Below, one piece after another: positions 1 through 13,085 of a DNA stretch of 64,000 nt. Source of the DNA: Amaurobius ferox (lineage: Eukaryota > Arthropoda > Arachnida > Araneae > Amaurobiidae); assembly GCA_951213105.1 (NCBI GenBank), contig OX578152.1, forward strand, positions 96,904,568 to 96,968,567. The letters run 5' to 3'. Under the pieces are notes generated by a model. It was given only the letters and a program-made list of their open reading frames with translations, was not told where the DNA came from and ran no database searches. The stretch's first letter is position 1, and each line of letters opens with the position of its first letter. The translations under genes were made by a program, and so were the position numbers.

Positions 1-249
1 GTGGCTGTAGGTACTTACAACCTTCCATCTTCCTTTGAAGTCTCCCGGTGTATAATGGATGCTTTTAGTAGACTAAAAAATCAGCGAGATCTTGTGAGAC
101 GTAGCTTTGTAGTGACTGGTGTTGCTGTTGCTGCCGATGGTAGTGAAGATGCATTAATTGAAAATGCAGAGTGGTTTGGATGCTCTGGAGATGAGCACGT
201 GTTGTCTCCTGCCTCTGATAGTGAACCAGATTCTGATTTGGATGCTTGA
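1..249 (+). CDS. C-terminal end of a pogo/Tigger-type (DDE_1, jerky/CENP-B-like) transposase or domesticated derivative, 5' cut by window
   Basis: The frame is open from base 1 and stops at TGA 247-249; the leading GTG is simply the first codon in view, not a start. Residues about 33-53 read RRSFVVTGVAVAADGSEDALI, which matches the pattern that closes many pogo-family DDE transposases (a basic residue, SF, x-x-x-G-[IV]-x-x-A-x-D-G-[ST]-E-D). The segment before it, ending in a helix-like IMDAFSRL, fits the usual region preceding that motif. An acidic serine-rich tail (SDSEPDSDLDA) follows. The catalytic DDE residues would lie upstream, outside the window. Known members include CENP-B, jerky, TIGD and POGK proteins and active pogo elements. 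I saw no terminal inverted repeat in the next few hundred bases, which mildly favours a domesticated gene over a live element, but this is inference. Confidence 0.6.
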   Translation: MAVGTYNLPSSFEVSRCIMDAFSRLKNQRDLVRRSFVVTGVAVAADGSEDALIENAEWFGCSGDEHVLSPASDSEPDSDLDA

Positions 250-1410
250 TATTTTGAGTTTCCAAACTTGTATTAGTGCAACCTGCTTATGGAAGTCTCA
301 GCACACATCAGTTGTGTGACGTGTTTGCCTTCCTCACAGAGGTTTGTTTTTAACAACCACATTTCATTTTTAGTCAGTCAGTATCATTTCATCAAGCATA
401 TTTATTTTCTCTGATTTTTTGTGAAGTTTTTAGAAAGTATACCACATCTTAGTGCTTAAAGTATTTTTTACTTTACACATGATTTTAATGGGGGTTCGTA
501 CGGGTATTATTTTGAGCAGCTTTATACATAGTAAAGGTAAATTTTGTATGGGACCATATTTTTTGTACTGATAGATATTTTGTTTTTGTCAATTGTACTA
601 ATTTTGCAATCAATTGTTTATCCAATAGAAACTGAAAAGGTTGTTATTGTGTAATCATGTAAACATCCCTAGTAACTTTTATCATATTTTATGCCTTTGT
701 ATGCTTTGTAGCATAAATGCTTATGCTCTTAAAATATACTATGCAATTTTCATGTGTTACTGTGTGCGTTTTGTGCACCAGTTGCATTTTATTAATGCAG
801 ATGACGTAAACTGCATCTTGGAAGGAATATTATCTATGCACTTCAAATGTATTATTTTAAGTGAAAAATGAAATCCGCCATTATTATTTTATTCTTTTAA
901 GTAATTTTCATCATTAAAATCTGTCAGTAAAGTATAATGTATCATGTATTAATCTGCTAAACACTATTTACATCTTTCTTTTTCACTTGGTGAAAATAAA
1001 ATTTTAGATGTTTATATACATATTATATTCATATATAAATAAATATATATATAGCTATATTTTTAGGCTTGCAACAGTTGTATCGCTAGCCATGGTGTGG
1101 TAAAACTGCATGTTTCACCTTATGGTGCAAACTATAAAAGTAATATTTTTTATTTAATTTGGCCAACAATGTCTTCCTACAAATTTAGGAAATTGACTGC
1201 TACACTTATGCTGAGTGAATTCATGGTGTTTTTAGTGACAAAGCAACTAAATTTATGGCAATAACTAAGTTGTTTTTTTCAGTTGCTAAATATCTTGTAA
1301 ATATTCTGAAAACAAGCCAACATATCAAGTGCCAGCAAACTAATTCTAGTGCTACTATATATTTTGATATTTTTTATTAATATGATTTTTTAGACTAAAA
1401 TTTTATGCAT

Positions 1411-1946
1411 CTCACTTCATTCAATGATTGTTTTTAATATAGAGGTAAATAAATGGAGTTAAAATAATGTTTGGAAAATGCCAAAATCATTTGAGACAGT
1501 AATTCAGGTGGTGCTATGATAAGATAAGGTTCCACTTCATTGTATATATTTCTATGGCAAAATGTCTGTACTGAATAAAATATTTATTTAAACTGTTAAT
1601 TTTACAGGGGAAAAATGATCAGTGCAATGAAAATTAGAACTCAAACAATAAAAGATATTTCTAAATGTTCAAATTTATTTTTCATAACGATTTATTTTTT
1701 ATCTCCACATATTTTGTACAGTGTTCTACAACTAAGAAATACTAATTACTTCTACTCATAATTAGGGAACTTTAGTTTAAAAATAATCAAAAATACATAC
1801 ACAAAACACTATGTCTTCCTCTTGTATCAAATGAGAACAGATAAAACTTTACTAATACTAGCTACACCTAGATATAATTCTCAAACCATTTTGGTATTTT
1901 CAAGCTTTTCATTCATAAGAGATTTAACTCCTCTGTAACTCTATGC
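1411..1946 (+). mobile_element. Decayed foldback element, family D copy 1
   Basis: Matches the centre and right half of the foldback at 53,873-54,720 over about 530 bases with many substitutions. Shared landmarks are a GAGACA..ATTCAGGTGG block near 1,494, an AATATTTATTTAAACTGT block near 1,580 and a CACCTAGATATAATTCTCAAA block near 1,866. The left arm is largely missing. CpGs in the 54-kb copy (GGCGCT, AGCGCA, AGCGAC) read GGTGCT, AGTGCA and AGCTAC here. Confidence 0.55.
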
Positions 1947-2134
1947 TTTTTATCTGACATTTTTAAAGTTGTAGCACATAAGAAAGGTTTGTATTGTATA
2001 TTTCACACCATACTTTTCAAGATCAAGGAGCATAATTCTATTAGGGATCGTAATCCTAATTTTGTAGCACCTCCTACAGGTGGGCTCTGTAACTGTAGAA
2101 GATTTAAGTTATAGTTGTAATATCTTTTAGTATG

Positions 2135-2648
2135 TACAGTGGTGTTAAAAAAATTGCATTATCTATACATATTTCTGTGACTTAGATGATGAAAAAGGAC
2201 AGTAATGCATTTAAAGTAATATTCAAAGTATTTAATATTGATGAATACATTGAAGAGGAGGATGTATATTAATGCACAAACATTATTTATTCAAGAATGT
2301 TTGTGAAATATTCCGAAATAATTGAGATGTATATGACATTCTTATCTTATTAAATACATTCTCATTAAATACATATTAAATATATTATGACATTCTTAAT
2401 TTATTAAATATTTAATAATAGTTTTTCAAAATTATAAAAAATATTTTAATTTTTTAAATGACATGGTCTACTGTTTCATAATAATAGCTAGAGGGTGTTG
2501 ATACTTAAAATTTTTATATAAGGGTAAATGCATTAAAAATATCATGCAGCATCGGGTTTGTTAAGTATATAGTAAGTTGATAATATTAAATTTTTATTTT
2601 GAAAATATTTAATTTTTCAGGGTGATGCATTTTTTTAGCACCACTATA
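2135..2648. mobile_element. Tc1/mariner-like MITE with TA target duplication
   Basis: Terminal inverted repeats of about 25 bases begin CAGTGGTGTTAAAAAAA at 2,137. They are mirrored by a right end whose complement reads TAGTGGTGCTAAAAAAA (ending 2,646). TA lies on both sides (2,135-2,136 and 2,647-2,648). CAGTGGTG-type ends and TA duplication are typical of the Tc1/mariner superfamily. The 510-bp interior has no ORF of note. Old and AT-decayed. Confidence 0.6.
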
Positions 2649-3779
2649 TTTGCCAAATAGCTATTTTTTTTCTCCAAAGTTTAATTGAGTAGTTTTATTT
2701 TTAATTTCATGGAGGTAAATCTGAATGTGATGAAATTTTCAACAGTACTATAATTTTGAAACTTTGTGTTAAAACTGACAAAGATAATATTGGATTAAAT
2801 GCTATTTGAATAATACAACTTTTCATGTTTGGGCACTCATGGTATGCTAATCATAATCATGATTGAAGTTTAAAATCTGAATGCTAGTCTAAAAAATATT
2901 TTTTAACTCCAAAATTTTAATGCAAATGAATCTGTATTTAATATCTAGAAAACCAATTTCCAAAATATGACTGAGCCTGCCATTCATGTCATAAAAAAAT
3001 ATAAAATCTGGTTTTATATTGTAGTTAGAACGTAAAATCATAAACTTGACAGTGCACCGAAGTTTGAGCCCAGAACCAAAGCTTCTTGGTATGCAGTATC
3101 ATAGCATAAGTTTAAGACATCTCTAGCTCAAGACATCAAATACTGCCTTATGAGCTTTTGCTACAGTAGTCCCCCTCTCAGTGAGTTGATGCTTACCAAA
3201 CTAAGTTATTACTGGGTTACACATAAGGTATACAAGCTCTATAAGTTAAATGTAAGAAGCCATTGTGAGGCAGGCTATTATTGTGTTGCCAATCTTGTAG
3301 CCGATGAAGGTATTGTGGCAGAGATTAAGTCCTTCGTTTAATTGCATCCATCTCATGGGAAGTACTGAAAGTACATTTATGCAATGCAATTTAAAACCAA
3401 AATAACATTTAAAATAACCCAAAATTAAATATGGTTTATTTTCTATATAACAGTACACCCTTTCTCCTTGTAGAATATATAATGTAAAGACAGTTAAAAT
3501 TCATCATTTAATGTAAACTTCTAATATTTGGAATCTTTCTTGTTGAAATTTTATAATTCTGAGAAAAGGAATAGAGGTGAATCTTCCCATGTGAAATAAT
3601 AGACAGATAGAAGACACTTACAATCTTATTTATACAGATAATAGCAAATATACCCAATGTTGCTTGTGAGGTAAAGTATGTGCAAATTCCTATAATATTC
3701 TAAATGACATTATTAAAAACATTCTATTAAATTATTTAATTTAATTCACCTAAAAAGAAGTATAAGAATCTCTGTTCTC

Positions 3780-4472
3780 GCTATACAAAATTATCTTCAG
3801 CCAGATCTGAAGAATCATCCTAGTTCTGTTTGGAAACAAATTTACAAAATATATGAAATTGGATCAATGTTTGCCAACATTAAAGTGTTAAATAGTATTT
3901 GAAGCTATATCTGTATCATTTTTATTCTGTTTGAACATTTCATTCTGGCTAAACACAACCAATTTGTGAAAATTTTGTGCCAAAATGAAACAGATGACAT
4001 GTGAAATTGAAAATATCAATAGTTCCTTTCCTGTAATCTTTAAACCCTGTAATTGATGCAATTCAGTCAAAACTGCAATTCTGATAAAATTAATTTTTAT
4101 ATGTATTTCTTTATTATTGGAAAAGATTTAATAAAAAGGCATCCCCTGTATAAGCGCATAGGATTTAATTTTGTTGCTAAGCAACATGTTTTTTCTTTTT
4201 TTTTAATTATTTATTTATTTAATTTTTTTTTTTTTCAAATAAATTTGCAGAAAAACTCGTCTGCCTAATGCTCTCTATGGAAGTTTTATTATTATTATTA
4301 ATAATATCTCAAAAACCCTTGGTATTTGAAATATGAACTAAATTTTAAGTAGGGCTATTCTAAGATTAATTACCCACAAAATTTCATGAAATTCAGTGCA
4401 GCCATGCTCTAGTGATGACACACATACAGACACACATACAGACAGATTTTCAATTCTATTTATATAGATTAT
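3780..4472 (+). mobile_element. Family C repeat, copy 1 (possible non-LTR 3' end)
   Basis: Homologous along about 650 bases to 43,740-44,317. Shared blocks include GATCTGAAGAAT, AACAAATTTACA and a palindromic GTTGCTAAGCAAC (4,174). They are followed by ATGAAATTCAGTGCAGCC, an ACACA microsatellite and a tail of the TATTTATATAGATT type. A tail of that kind after an ACACACAGAC tract is common at 3' ends of arthropod non-LTR retrotransposons, so a truncated RTE-like copy is possible. No reverse transcriptase is present. A second tail-like motif (TATTTATACAGAT) at about 3,632 may belong to an older copy. Confidence 0.5.
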
Positions 4473-7400
4473 TTTAGGCACCTTCACCCTTTACATGAAG
4501 AAAATGCTAAATATGTAAACTGCTTGCTTGACCTTTAACACATCATCTTAATAGCACAAGTTCCTTAATTAGAATCCCTGCTTCCCATTTTAAAGGGTTA
4601 TAAACAGGAACAAACAGTAATACCGAGCTTCTCCTTCCAATTGACAAGTTGAGCCTGTTCTAAGAGCCAGTCTGATTGCAGCACCAGAAAAGCAATCATG
4701 CTAATTACAAAAGTAGAGCAAAAAGCCATACCAGCGCATTACTAACTGATTGCATCCTCAGCAATAAGTACAATGTTTTGTCTCATGTGCAACTGTTACC
4801 CCAAATATTTCCTTTTGTATTTCTTTCTTGCATTTCCTATTTTATATGAATTGATTAGTATCGCTATTCTACCGTTGACAAATCGCCAAGCTTTGTTAAC
4901 TGTTGATAATTAAATTTTTTAATTTTAATACTTTTAGATAGTTTTGCATATTGTCAGTTAATAAATTGGAACACTCATGCTGATATTTGTAAAGGACTGC
5001 TTACGTCTAAAAACATGAAAATGTCAATAATTCCCATAGTTAGAACTTATAGATAATAATAATAATGAACAACCTATAGTTTCATAAATACGTAACTTTA
5101 AGGTCTTTGTTACAGAAGCTTTTTTTTTTATTTTGGTTTGTATTTTTTGTAATTATTTTGATTGTCTATGTAGTCAAATTGAAAGAACCTGATAGCAGTT
5201 TCCAAATCAACTTTCAAATCCCTGCTAATGTTTTCTCTAGACATCTTAGGTGCACTGCAATGACTGAAATTTGTAGGTTGTTTTCTCTACACTATGGTGG
5301 GTGAAAGAAATTGAAAAAATTGGCTGAGGAGCAAGAGCATTTAGACACTTGGTGGTGATAATGTAAACCAATTTGTGATTAGCTGTGAGTGAATTAGAAT
5401 ATACGAAGCACTCTGATTGGATGTTTACTGTAATAATGGCAGCTCAAGTGTTTAGGATGAATTTATTTATCATTTTATTTACAATTTTAATTAAGAATTG
5501 ATTTCTATTTTAAAAACTCATTGCAATGACTTGTCATTATGTGGGTGCCCAAAATGAGATGTTTACCCTGCATATTGATCTGATATATATTTCAAATAGG
5601 AATGAATGTTAATGTTAGTTAAACAAACACATATCTTGAATTTGATTTAGAATATGTTCATAATATTAAACCTTGCTGGCCTTGATATTATGAGATTCCA
5701 TGAGAACATGTCAAGCACATAGCTCCACTGCCAAGAATCCACTTTGTGAAGTGTAGCCAAATGGACAATTGACTTTGTCATGTATTTTTAAACTGTTGAA
5801 GATTGTCACTCCAAAAAATGTGTTTTAGGAGGATAAGTAATGGTGTGTTCGAACCAATGCAGTGAATGCTTCTGAGTGATAAATCTAGTTGCGACATTCT
5901 CACTGACATGTTCGCCTTAACAACCTTTCTAAACAGCCTTTCAGCCTTGTTAGTGTTTTGACTCAAGGCCCTGCCGTGCAAAGTGTATTTCTTTTTCTTT
6001 ATTTTCCTTTATTTCATTTTCTGTAAAGCTTTCGAGTTCGGATCATTCAATGGCCGTTCTTTTCTGTGTATAGCATTTATATATTGATATGCAATCTCGA
6101 AGCGCTGCGACTGCATCATCTGAGATTGTTAGAAATGATGTAAAGAAATTTTAGTTGTTAATTTAAAGTATGAATCGTCCATTTAGTATTTTTTATAATG
6201 TCGTAAATATTATTTGTCATTGTGATAGTAAGTTTTAGATAATATATTGTATATTTAATTCATTATATTTTTATCTTTCAATTTTTCAGTTTTTTTTAAC
6301 CTTCATGGCATTTTAATTTATAAAACATAGAAGTATTAAATAAGTACCTCTGTGTTACCATGATCACTGTCTGTATGAAGTGGTTAAAGAAAAGGTTAAG
6401 AAGTAGCAAGGTGACCTGATTATTATATATTTTAAATTTGATTTAAAATTCATTTTAAAGAGACTCTTTTTAGTGCTAACCTATTTTCTTTTGTACCTAT
6501 AAAAGTATTAAATATTTATATAAATCATTCCTTACCTTTTCTTTAACTCTTTACTCTCCTCAAACATTAGTGGTTTTAAAAATAAAATTGTGCTGATGAT
6601 GAAATGTAAATAATCATGTTACAATTTTGGCTTAAAGTATTACATATAATTAACTATAAATTGTGCTTTAGTGAATGAATTATTATGAATATTAAGATGT
6701 AAAAATGAAATGTGTGGTCTAATTTTGAATTAATTTCGTTAGAAGAGTATGCATGGAAGTCTGGAATGTTTAAAATGGACATTTTTCAATCATAACTTCA
6801 ATAGGCAAGAAAATCCATTTTTTAACATAAATTGCTAAAATAAGTTTTGCTATCTTATATTATACATTAATTATTGTATAGCTAGAATTGGGAATATAAT
6901 TAATTCATTTTGTACCTAGTTGCAATATTATTCATCTAACCACTGTGGTTTGGATTTAATCTTTACTGAAAAATGTAAAGTTGTGATACATATTTAGAAC
7001 AAGCAACTTGATATGATCAAGTTCATAGTTTATAATATAATCTGAGAAATTCAGCTTTAGTATATTGTTTGTGGTAATTCTGTAGACAATAGAATGGGTT
7101 TTATTTCTAATTGTAGACTTCAGAATGTTTCCTAAGAAATTTCCTTAGTACTTTTTGGCATGCATAGGAACATAAAACAAATTTCAGTCAAGGAGAAATG
7201 TTTAATAGACATGAGACATATAATGATTCTGCTGTGGGGATGTCTTCCTAGAAGACACTATTCATAATAGTTGTCTACACATAATTTTATATAGATTTCC
7301 CACAAAGAATTATGCCCTAAATTTTAATACATGTTTAGCAAGGCTTCATTTTATGTGCTGTGTATTACTTTCAGATTTTAGGTCCTTTGGAACTCAAATA

Positions 7401-7651
7401 TGCTAAAACCTCTATAAAATGATCGCCTTGCACTCTGACAAAAAAAAAATAATATTGTCATTAAATAAGAGTTGCATGTGTAGAACTGATAACAAATGTT
7501 ATGTGTGTGTGTGTTCAACTATTATTATTTGTAATCTACACAAGTACAAAATATTGCAAAATTCAATCTTCATCTGTTGGTTTTGTTTTGCCTTTGTGAA
7601 AAATGAGTTAAATGTCATTTGACTAAGTTTGAATTTTCTGCTATTGTAACT

Positions 7652-7684
7652 CCCCCCCCCCCCCCCCCCCCTTTTTTTTTTTTT
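7652..7684 (+). repeat. C20 tract directly followed by T13
   Basis: Twenty C (7,652-7,671) then thirteen T (7,672-7,684). It is the longest G/C homopolymer in the CpG-poor domain. Confidence 0.95.
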
Positions 7685-9961
7685 GTAGAAATATAAATTA
7701 CATTTTATTAATGTATAGGAATGTCTAACTCATAGCCGGAACGAACATTTTCTGTGGTAAAGCTAGCATGTAAGCAGGATATGCCCACACAAATATTTTT
7801 CTACAGTTAATTGGTTTTGCATTATTGTTATTTTTTTAATTAATTATACAGTATCAGCAGTTTTTAGTTATGTTATTTATGGCAAATTCTACTGTTTATT
7901 TGCCACATACAAAGAATTCAATTCTGAAGCAGACCTTAATTGTTTATTTCACATTATTTTTGTTTTTCTGCAGTAAGGTTTTGCTACTGTTTTAAGATAA
8001 CAAAATTGTTTTAGCTTCTTGTTTGATATATTCAATTGTTCTCTCAATAGCTTTTAGTCCATGTATTATTTTGTAGTGTTGATTATTATCTTCAGGTTCT
8101 TTATCGTAGATTTTTTGTTTTTCTGATTAATGATATTATGATATTTTTATCTGTAATCTCTTGCTAGTAATTTCGTCTATAATCTCTCTAGTCATTGGAA
8201 TTCATATAGTGATGATTTCTGTCATTGATTTGCTCAGACAATGACAGTTCTTAAATAAATTTAAAATCCAGACATAGGTCAGAAACAATGTTCTTTACAG
8301 CACTTGGAATCTGGAAATTACAATATTTGCATTTTTAAGGAATTGCAGCTCTAGAAATCTGACACCTTAGTAAAAGCAAAATGCAGAGAATCGTAATCTA
8401 CTGTAACAACTGAGCTATATATTAGATGGCGGGATGACTTGGTGGTCTGTTGCAAAAAACTTCACTTTCTTTTTAAAGCATTGTTTGTAATGTGAGATAT
8501 ATTACTGCTTAAGATCTGTTAGCATTTAAATCTTCTCTCTTGCTTCTAATAATTAGTGCAGCTGTATGCTGCCCGAGATCATGTTAAAACTTTAGTGCAG
8601 AACTAAACACTAAGCATTGCTACACTTTTAGAAAAAAACACTTAAGAAAATAACTAACTCAATTTTTGCTACGTTTTAGTTAAATAAAAAGTTTACAAAA
8701 ATAAAAGTATCTAAATAAGTTAAAAATTAACATAAAAAGTAACTTTTTAATGCTGTTATTCCCAAGTATGCTATTTAGATATGTTATGCATTCAGATTCC
8801 ATGGGCACCATAACCCATTTATTGATTCTATCAACCATATTAAAAAACTTCGTATAATGTATTTGAAACTGAACTTCTCATTGATTATCAATAAGTAAAA
8901 GCACTAAGTTCAAAAGATAGTGAAAAACTTAAACAGCTTAAAAAAGCACAAATTAATAAACAATGCAGTATGCAAATGTTTTAAGGATACATTGGTATAT
9001 TGCATTGTACAAGATAAACCACCAAACGCGAAGTCAGTGACTGCCCATTTTTTCTTTTTGTTTGTTGATCTGTCTTGCTCTGAAGAAAGGGATCCAACAT
9101 ATTCTTGAAACAGCTGTATACTACATTGTATATTAATTTGTGCTGAATTATGTTTTCATATTTTTTGTTCTAATTTGTTGATAAAAATAAAATTTTTAAT
9201 CAACAATTGTAGATTTATGTGGGTATTCTTGCCATTCAAATGCATAAAATTTGTGCCAAGTAAATTTGTTACATTCACATTTAAGTGTTAAAAAAAGTAT
9301 TAAGGATTAGATAATGAGATTGTGACATTTTTTTCATTAATATGTGTTGCTTATGGAGTATTTTTTATCATTTTGGATTTTATATTCTAAATAGTTTTGT
9401 TAGAAATCATTTCTTACATGCAACTTGTAGTTTTTAAATTTTCTTTGTTTTTGTAGCAGTCATTATTTATGTGGCTCAGCTCATTTAAGAAATTGTAAGC
9501 ATCCATAAAATTTTTTTGTCACAATGGTAATTTTGTTTTTTAATTTTTAGTAGAATTTTATTACTTTGGTGATTTTGTTAATTTGTTTTTTCTAACTTGT
9601 AAATGAGTTTAAAATTCCATTTGATTTTTAGTGCAAGTTTTTGTGCTGTCTGCTCAATGAAAAGAAATGTGTTCTGGTTATATTTTAATTTCTGCCATTA
9701 TTATACATATATAATTTGCATTAGAGTGATGTACAGAATATCACCAGTTTTGCCTTGGGGCACAATTTATGCTTTTCAATTTCACTATATTTGAATTATG
9801 GTGTATAAAGATATATTTTATTTGCTCCATTAACTTTTATTGTCCTCTTCTTTCTAATCATTTGCTCAGTATTTATATAAGATTATATTATATCCAATAT
9901 TGTAATTAAACTTTTTTTTTTTTTTATATGAATTACATAGTGTAACTGCTTCTGGTCACTA

Positions 9962-10942
9962 TACAGTAAACTATTGCTATATCAAAGTTCAAGGGATCCA
10001 GAAAAGTGTTCAATTTAGCTAAAGTTTGAAATATTGAAGAAGCAATTTTGATGAAATGTTTCTTCAAGTAATGACACTATATAAACAATTATATTAAACA
10101 GTTAAATACATAAGTTAATAAATTCTGAATATTGTTTTAGACTAGTCGGTCTTCATTATAAAAAATTAAAAGAGAATGAAAAAATATTTTTTTATTATCA
10201 TAGTTTCCAGGTGCAGAAACTTTATAAAAAAAAGTTACAAATTTTCATTACATGTACATGTTTTCTTCAGATAGTTTGAAATGCCTCAGATGATTTCAAA
10301 CATTCTGTCATGAAATATTTTATAACCATAAAACCTACCTGTAAGGGACCATTCCCAAAAATGTTGAAGGCATTCCCATTGCAGATAACAGCATCCATGG
10401 ATCAGTTTTGCACTTGTGATGTATTCGTCAGCATGGAATAGTCAATATCTGCTATGGCTACAAGAAATTTGCTATAAACTGAAACTGGCTTATAGCAAGT
10501 TTCTTGCTGCCATTGCAGGTATCGGCGATTCCACACTAATGAGTGCATAATATGTTCAAAAGCAGTCCGTGAATGCTGTTTTTTTACGGTTGTTAATAAC
10601 TGATAAGGTTTTATCATATCATACTCAAAATTCAATATAATACTGAATTAGGGAAACCTAATTTACATCTAGTGTTATATAGAGAAATTATTCTTCCCAA
10701 TCCTTGTCATTTAAAAGAGAATTTTCATATCCTGAATTCTCTTGCAGAGAATAACCAAAATTAGTCTACATTATACAAAATTATAGTAGAAACTGGGTTC
10801 TCAGAATTTCGAGAAAACAAGAGTAGATTTGAAACTAAGTACTTTTTACTTATTTCAATGCCAAACTTCAGAACTGTGTAAATTCTTTGATACGATTAGA
10901 AATTTGACGTATATGAAGTGGATATATCGAGAGTTTACTGTA
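9962..10942. mobile_element. pogo-like TIR element with TA duplication, decayed
   Basis: The left end at 9,964 reads CAGTAAACTATTGCTATATC. The right end complement (10,940 down to 10,921) reads CAGTAAACTCTCGATATATC, identical at 17 of 20 positions. TA flanks both ends (9,962-9,963; 10,941-10,942). CAGTAAAC-type ends and TA insertion fit the pogo/Tigger branch. A 77-codon frame on the minus strand (10,402-10,635) lies inside but I cannot recognise a transposase domain in it. Confidence 0.6.
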
Positions 10943-11485
10943 TTTGAAATTGTATGTTGCACCAGTTTTCATTTACTGTACATCTAGGAAAGTATGTGTT
11001 TTTTAATTTATTAAAAAAGAAGAAACATGTACTCCATTTGGAGGTTGTTTTTGATTTTAAGATTGGTGCACAGGGTATGTTTGCTAAATCCGTTACTCAA
11101 TTACAGGTAATGCTGTGCTGAATTTGGCTATTGAATAGTTTTAAAATGTAGTATTGAACAGTTGCACAAATAAAATGCCATTAATAAGTTTACATGTTCA
11201 TTAGTTTGTGATGTTCTAAATTTTGGCATAGCTGTTATCCTCAAAATTGATTTCTTGATGCCAGGGAATGTTTTGTGTGGACAATTGGAGTTGTATTACA
11301 TTTGTATTTTTATAATAAATTTTTTAATTATAGCAAATGAAATTTAAAAGACTTTAAATTTTTTTAAATGTTCAAGCCATGAAATAATATTGTAAGTCAG
11401 TGTATAAAATCTAAACAAGTAATAAGATAATGTGCTTTTACAGAAGAAATATATCTAGTTTTTCACATTATTTCTTACTTTAATA

Positions 11486-12146
11486 TTAGAGTTGGACAAA
11501 TAACACTTTCCTCAAATTCGAATTATTAACCTGATCTTGAATATCCCAAGTAGTTATTTTAAATTATTAATAAATTATATTTACATTTATTAAGTATTTG
11601 TTAATTATTAGTACATAAAGTAAAATGAAAACATAATATAGCCACATTAATTTAGAAATGAAACTTATTTTAAATTTTAACTTTTTAGAGTAATATTTTA
11701 TTTTAGATTCTCTTATTAATAATTGAAAATGCTTCTCACCTACTGCAGATTTTTATTTAAGAAAACAAATATTTGATGTTCAACATCTAGTAATAACACT
11801 TTAGGATCTAGACTGTAGCTGCTTTTTTTTTGTCATAAATTAAACTAGAGGTGCTGAAGGATCACACTTAAACTATTGTTATTGGCATGATTAAATACTT
11901 CAAAGATAATTTCTTCAAGCCAGGATACAGGCTGTTATTTTTCAAGTAGTTGAAAATGTTTGCACTTGGTGGAAGCAGACTTCCTTCTAGGCACTTTCGA
12001 ATTTATTTTTCTTATGGAGTACCCTAACTTTTTATTCCAGAACGTGCAGTTAATGTTGGTGCAATGTTCGAGGAATCCAAATTTCCTAGATGTGTTATAT
12101 TCCAGATTTCAAATCTCTAATATTTTTTGGTATTCATCCGTCTATT
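11486..12146 (+). mobile_element. hAT-like family F element, copy 1
   Basis: The left end TAGAGTTGGACAAATA (11,486) and the right end, whose complement begins AATAGACGGATGAATA (about 12,146), are imperfect inverted repeats. They resemble the TAGAGATGGGCGAATA end at 39,919. The interior (11,735-12,110) matches the complement of 40,250-40,590, including ATAATTTCTTCAAGC and a GTACTTTCGAGTTT-like block. The motif AGAGATGGGCGAAT is typical of hAT MITE ends. A shared reading frame (residues like HLVEANFLLGTFEF on the strand complementary to 40,250-40,400) hints at a once-coding segment of unknown function. Confidence 0.5.
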
Positions 12147-12878
12147 GAATATTTTGCAGATTTGAAGTATTTTGAATTTCATTTACTATGAACTTATGCC
12201 TTAGGTGTAGCACTATATTTAAGTCATTGTACCATTTCTTCCATTAAGAAAATCCATTATATAACTAACACTAAAATGTATGTGTATTTGTATGTGAATC
12301 TATTCAATGTGAAAATGTCTTGTTGCCTTTTTAATATTTCAGTATTCCTTTCTGAAATTATAAAAATTTCATTTGGGAATTATATATGCAGTAGAATTTT
12401 GTTAATTCTAAAAAATTTTTAATAATTCAAACTAACCTGGTCCTTAAAAATGGATATTAATTTGTTAAAATGCTTAGATTTTAAAATTAATTCAAGATGA
12501 CCTTGAAGAGCAGTTTTTATCTAAAGTCCTGTTTTGAGTTATACTTTTTAGATTTAGCATAGTTTTTTCTTAAATTATTTATTAGTTCTGTACTCTATTA
12601 TTTTCTTCACATTATAGCATGAAATTCTAATAAAGTAAGTTTCTGAAGATTTACAGATTGTGTTGCGAATATATTATAAAAATCTGTGGGGTGAATCCAC
12701 CATAAATGTGACATATGTACAGAAATTATGCTATTTGTATTCAAGAAAAATTTAAAATTAATTATAATTTTTTTGTCTTGCATTAATTTTTGTGTTTTCT
12801 ACATTTAGAAGAGAAAGTTTAAACTTTTATAAATGATTACTAATTAATAAGTAATGGTGCATCTTTAAAGAACAAGGT

Positions 12879-12921
12879 TTAACAAAACATGTGATGTGTG
12901 ACCCGTCGCATGTTTTGTTAA
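12879..12921 (+). ncRNA. 18-bp stem-loop with 7-nt loop in the candidate 3'UTR
   Basis: Bases 12,879-12,896 pair with 12,904-12,921 around the loop TGTGACC. Sixteen pairs are Watson-Crick and two are G-U (12,892/12,908 and 12,895/12,905), and these pair only in plus-strand RNA. Two CpGs are kept in the 3' arm, in a domain otherwise nearly devoid of them. It could be a structured RNA element or a small decayed palindromic MITE. Confidence 0.35.
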
Positions 12922-13085
12922 TTTTATAATTTATTGGTAATAATTTACAGAAGTCTTTATTTTTTTTCTGAACTTAGGATACACAACGAAAAATTACTCT
13001 GAAAGAAAAAGTATAAATAATTTTAATATTTTTTTCTGAGTAAATAATGTAAATAGCAAAATTTGTTTATAAATGTTGCACATGT

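Noticed and set aside
4174..4186. GTTGCTAAGCAAC as a regulatory RFX-type X-box
   Set aside because: It is part of repeat family C and is present in both copies, so a repeat-internal palindrome is the simpler explanation.
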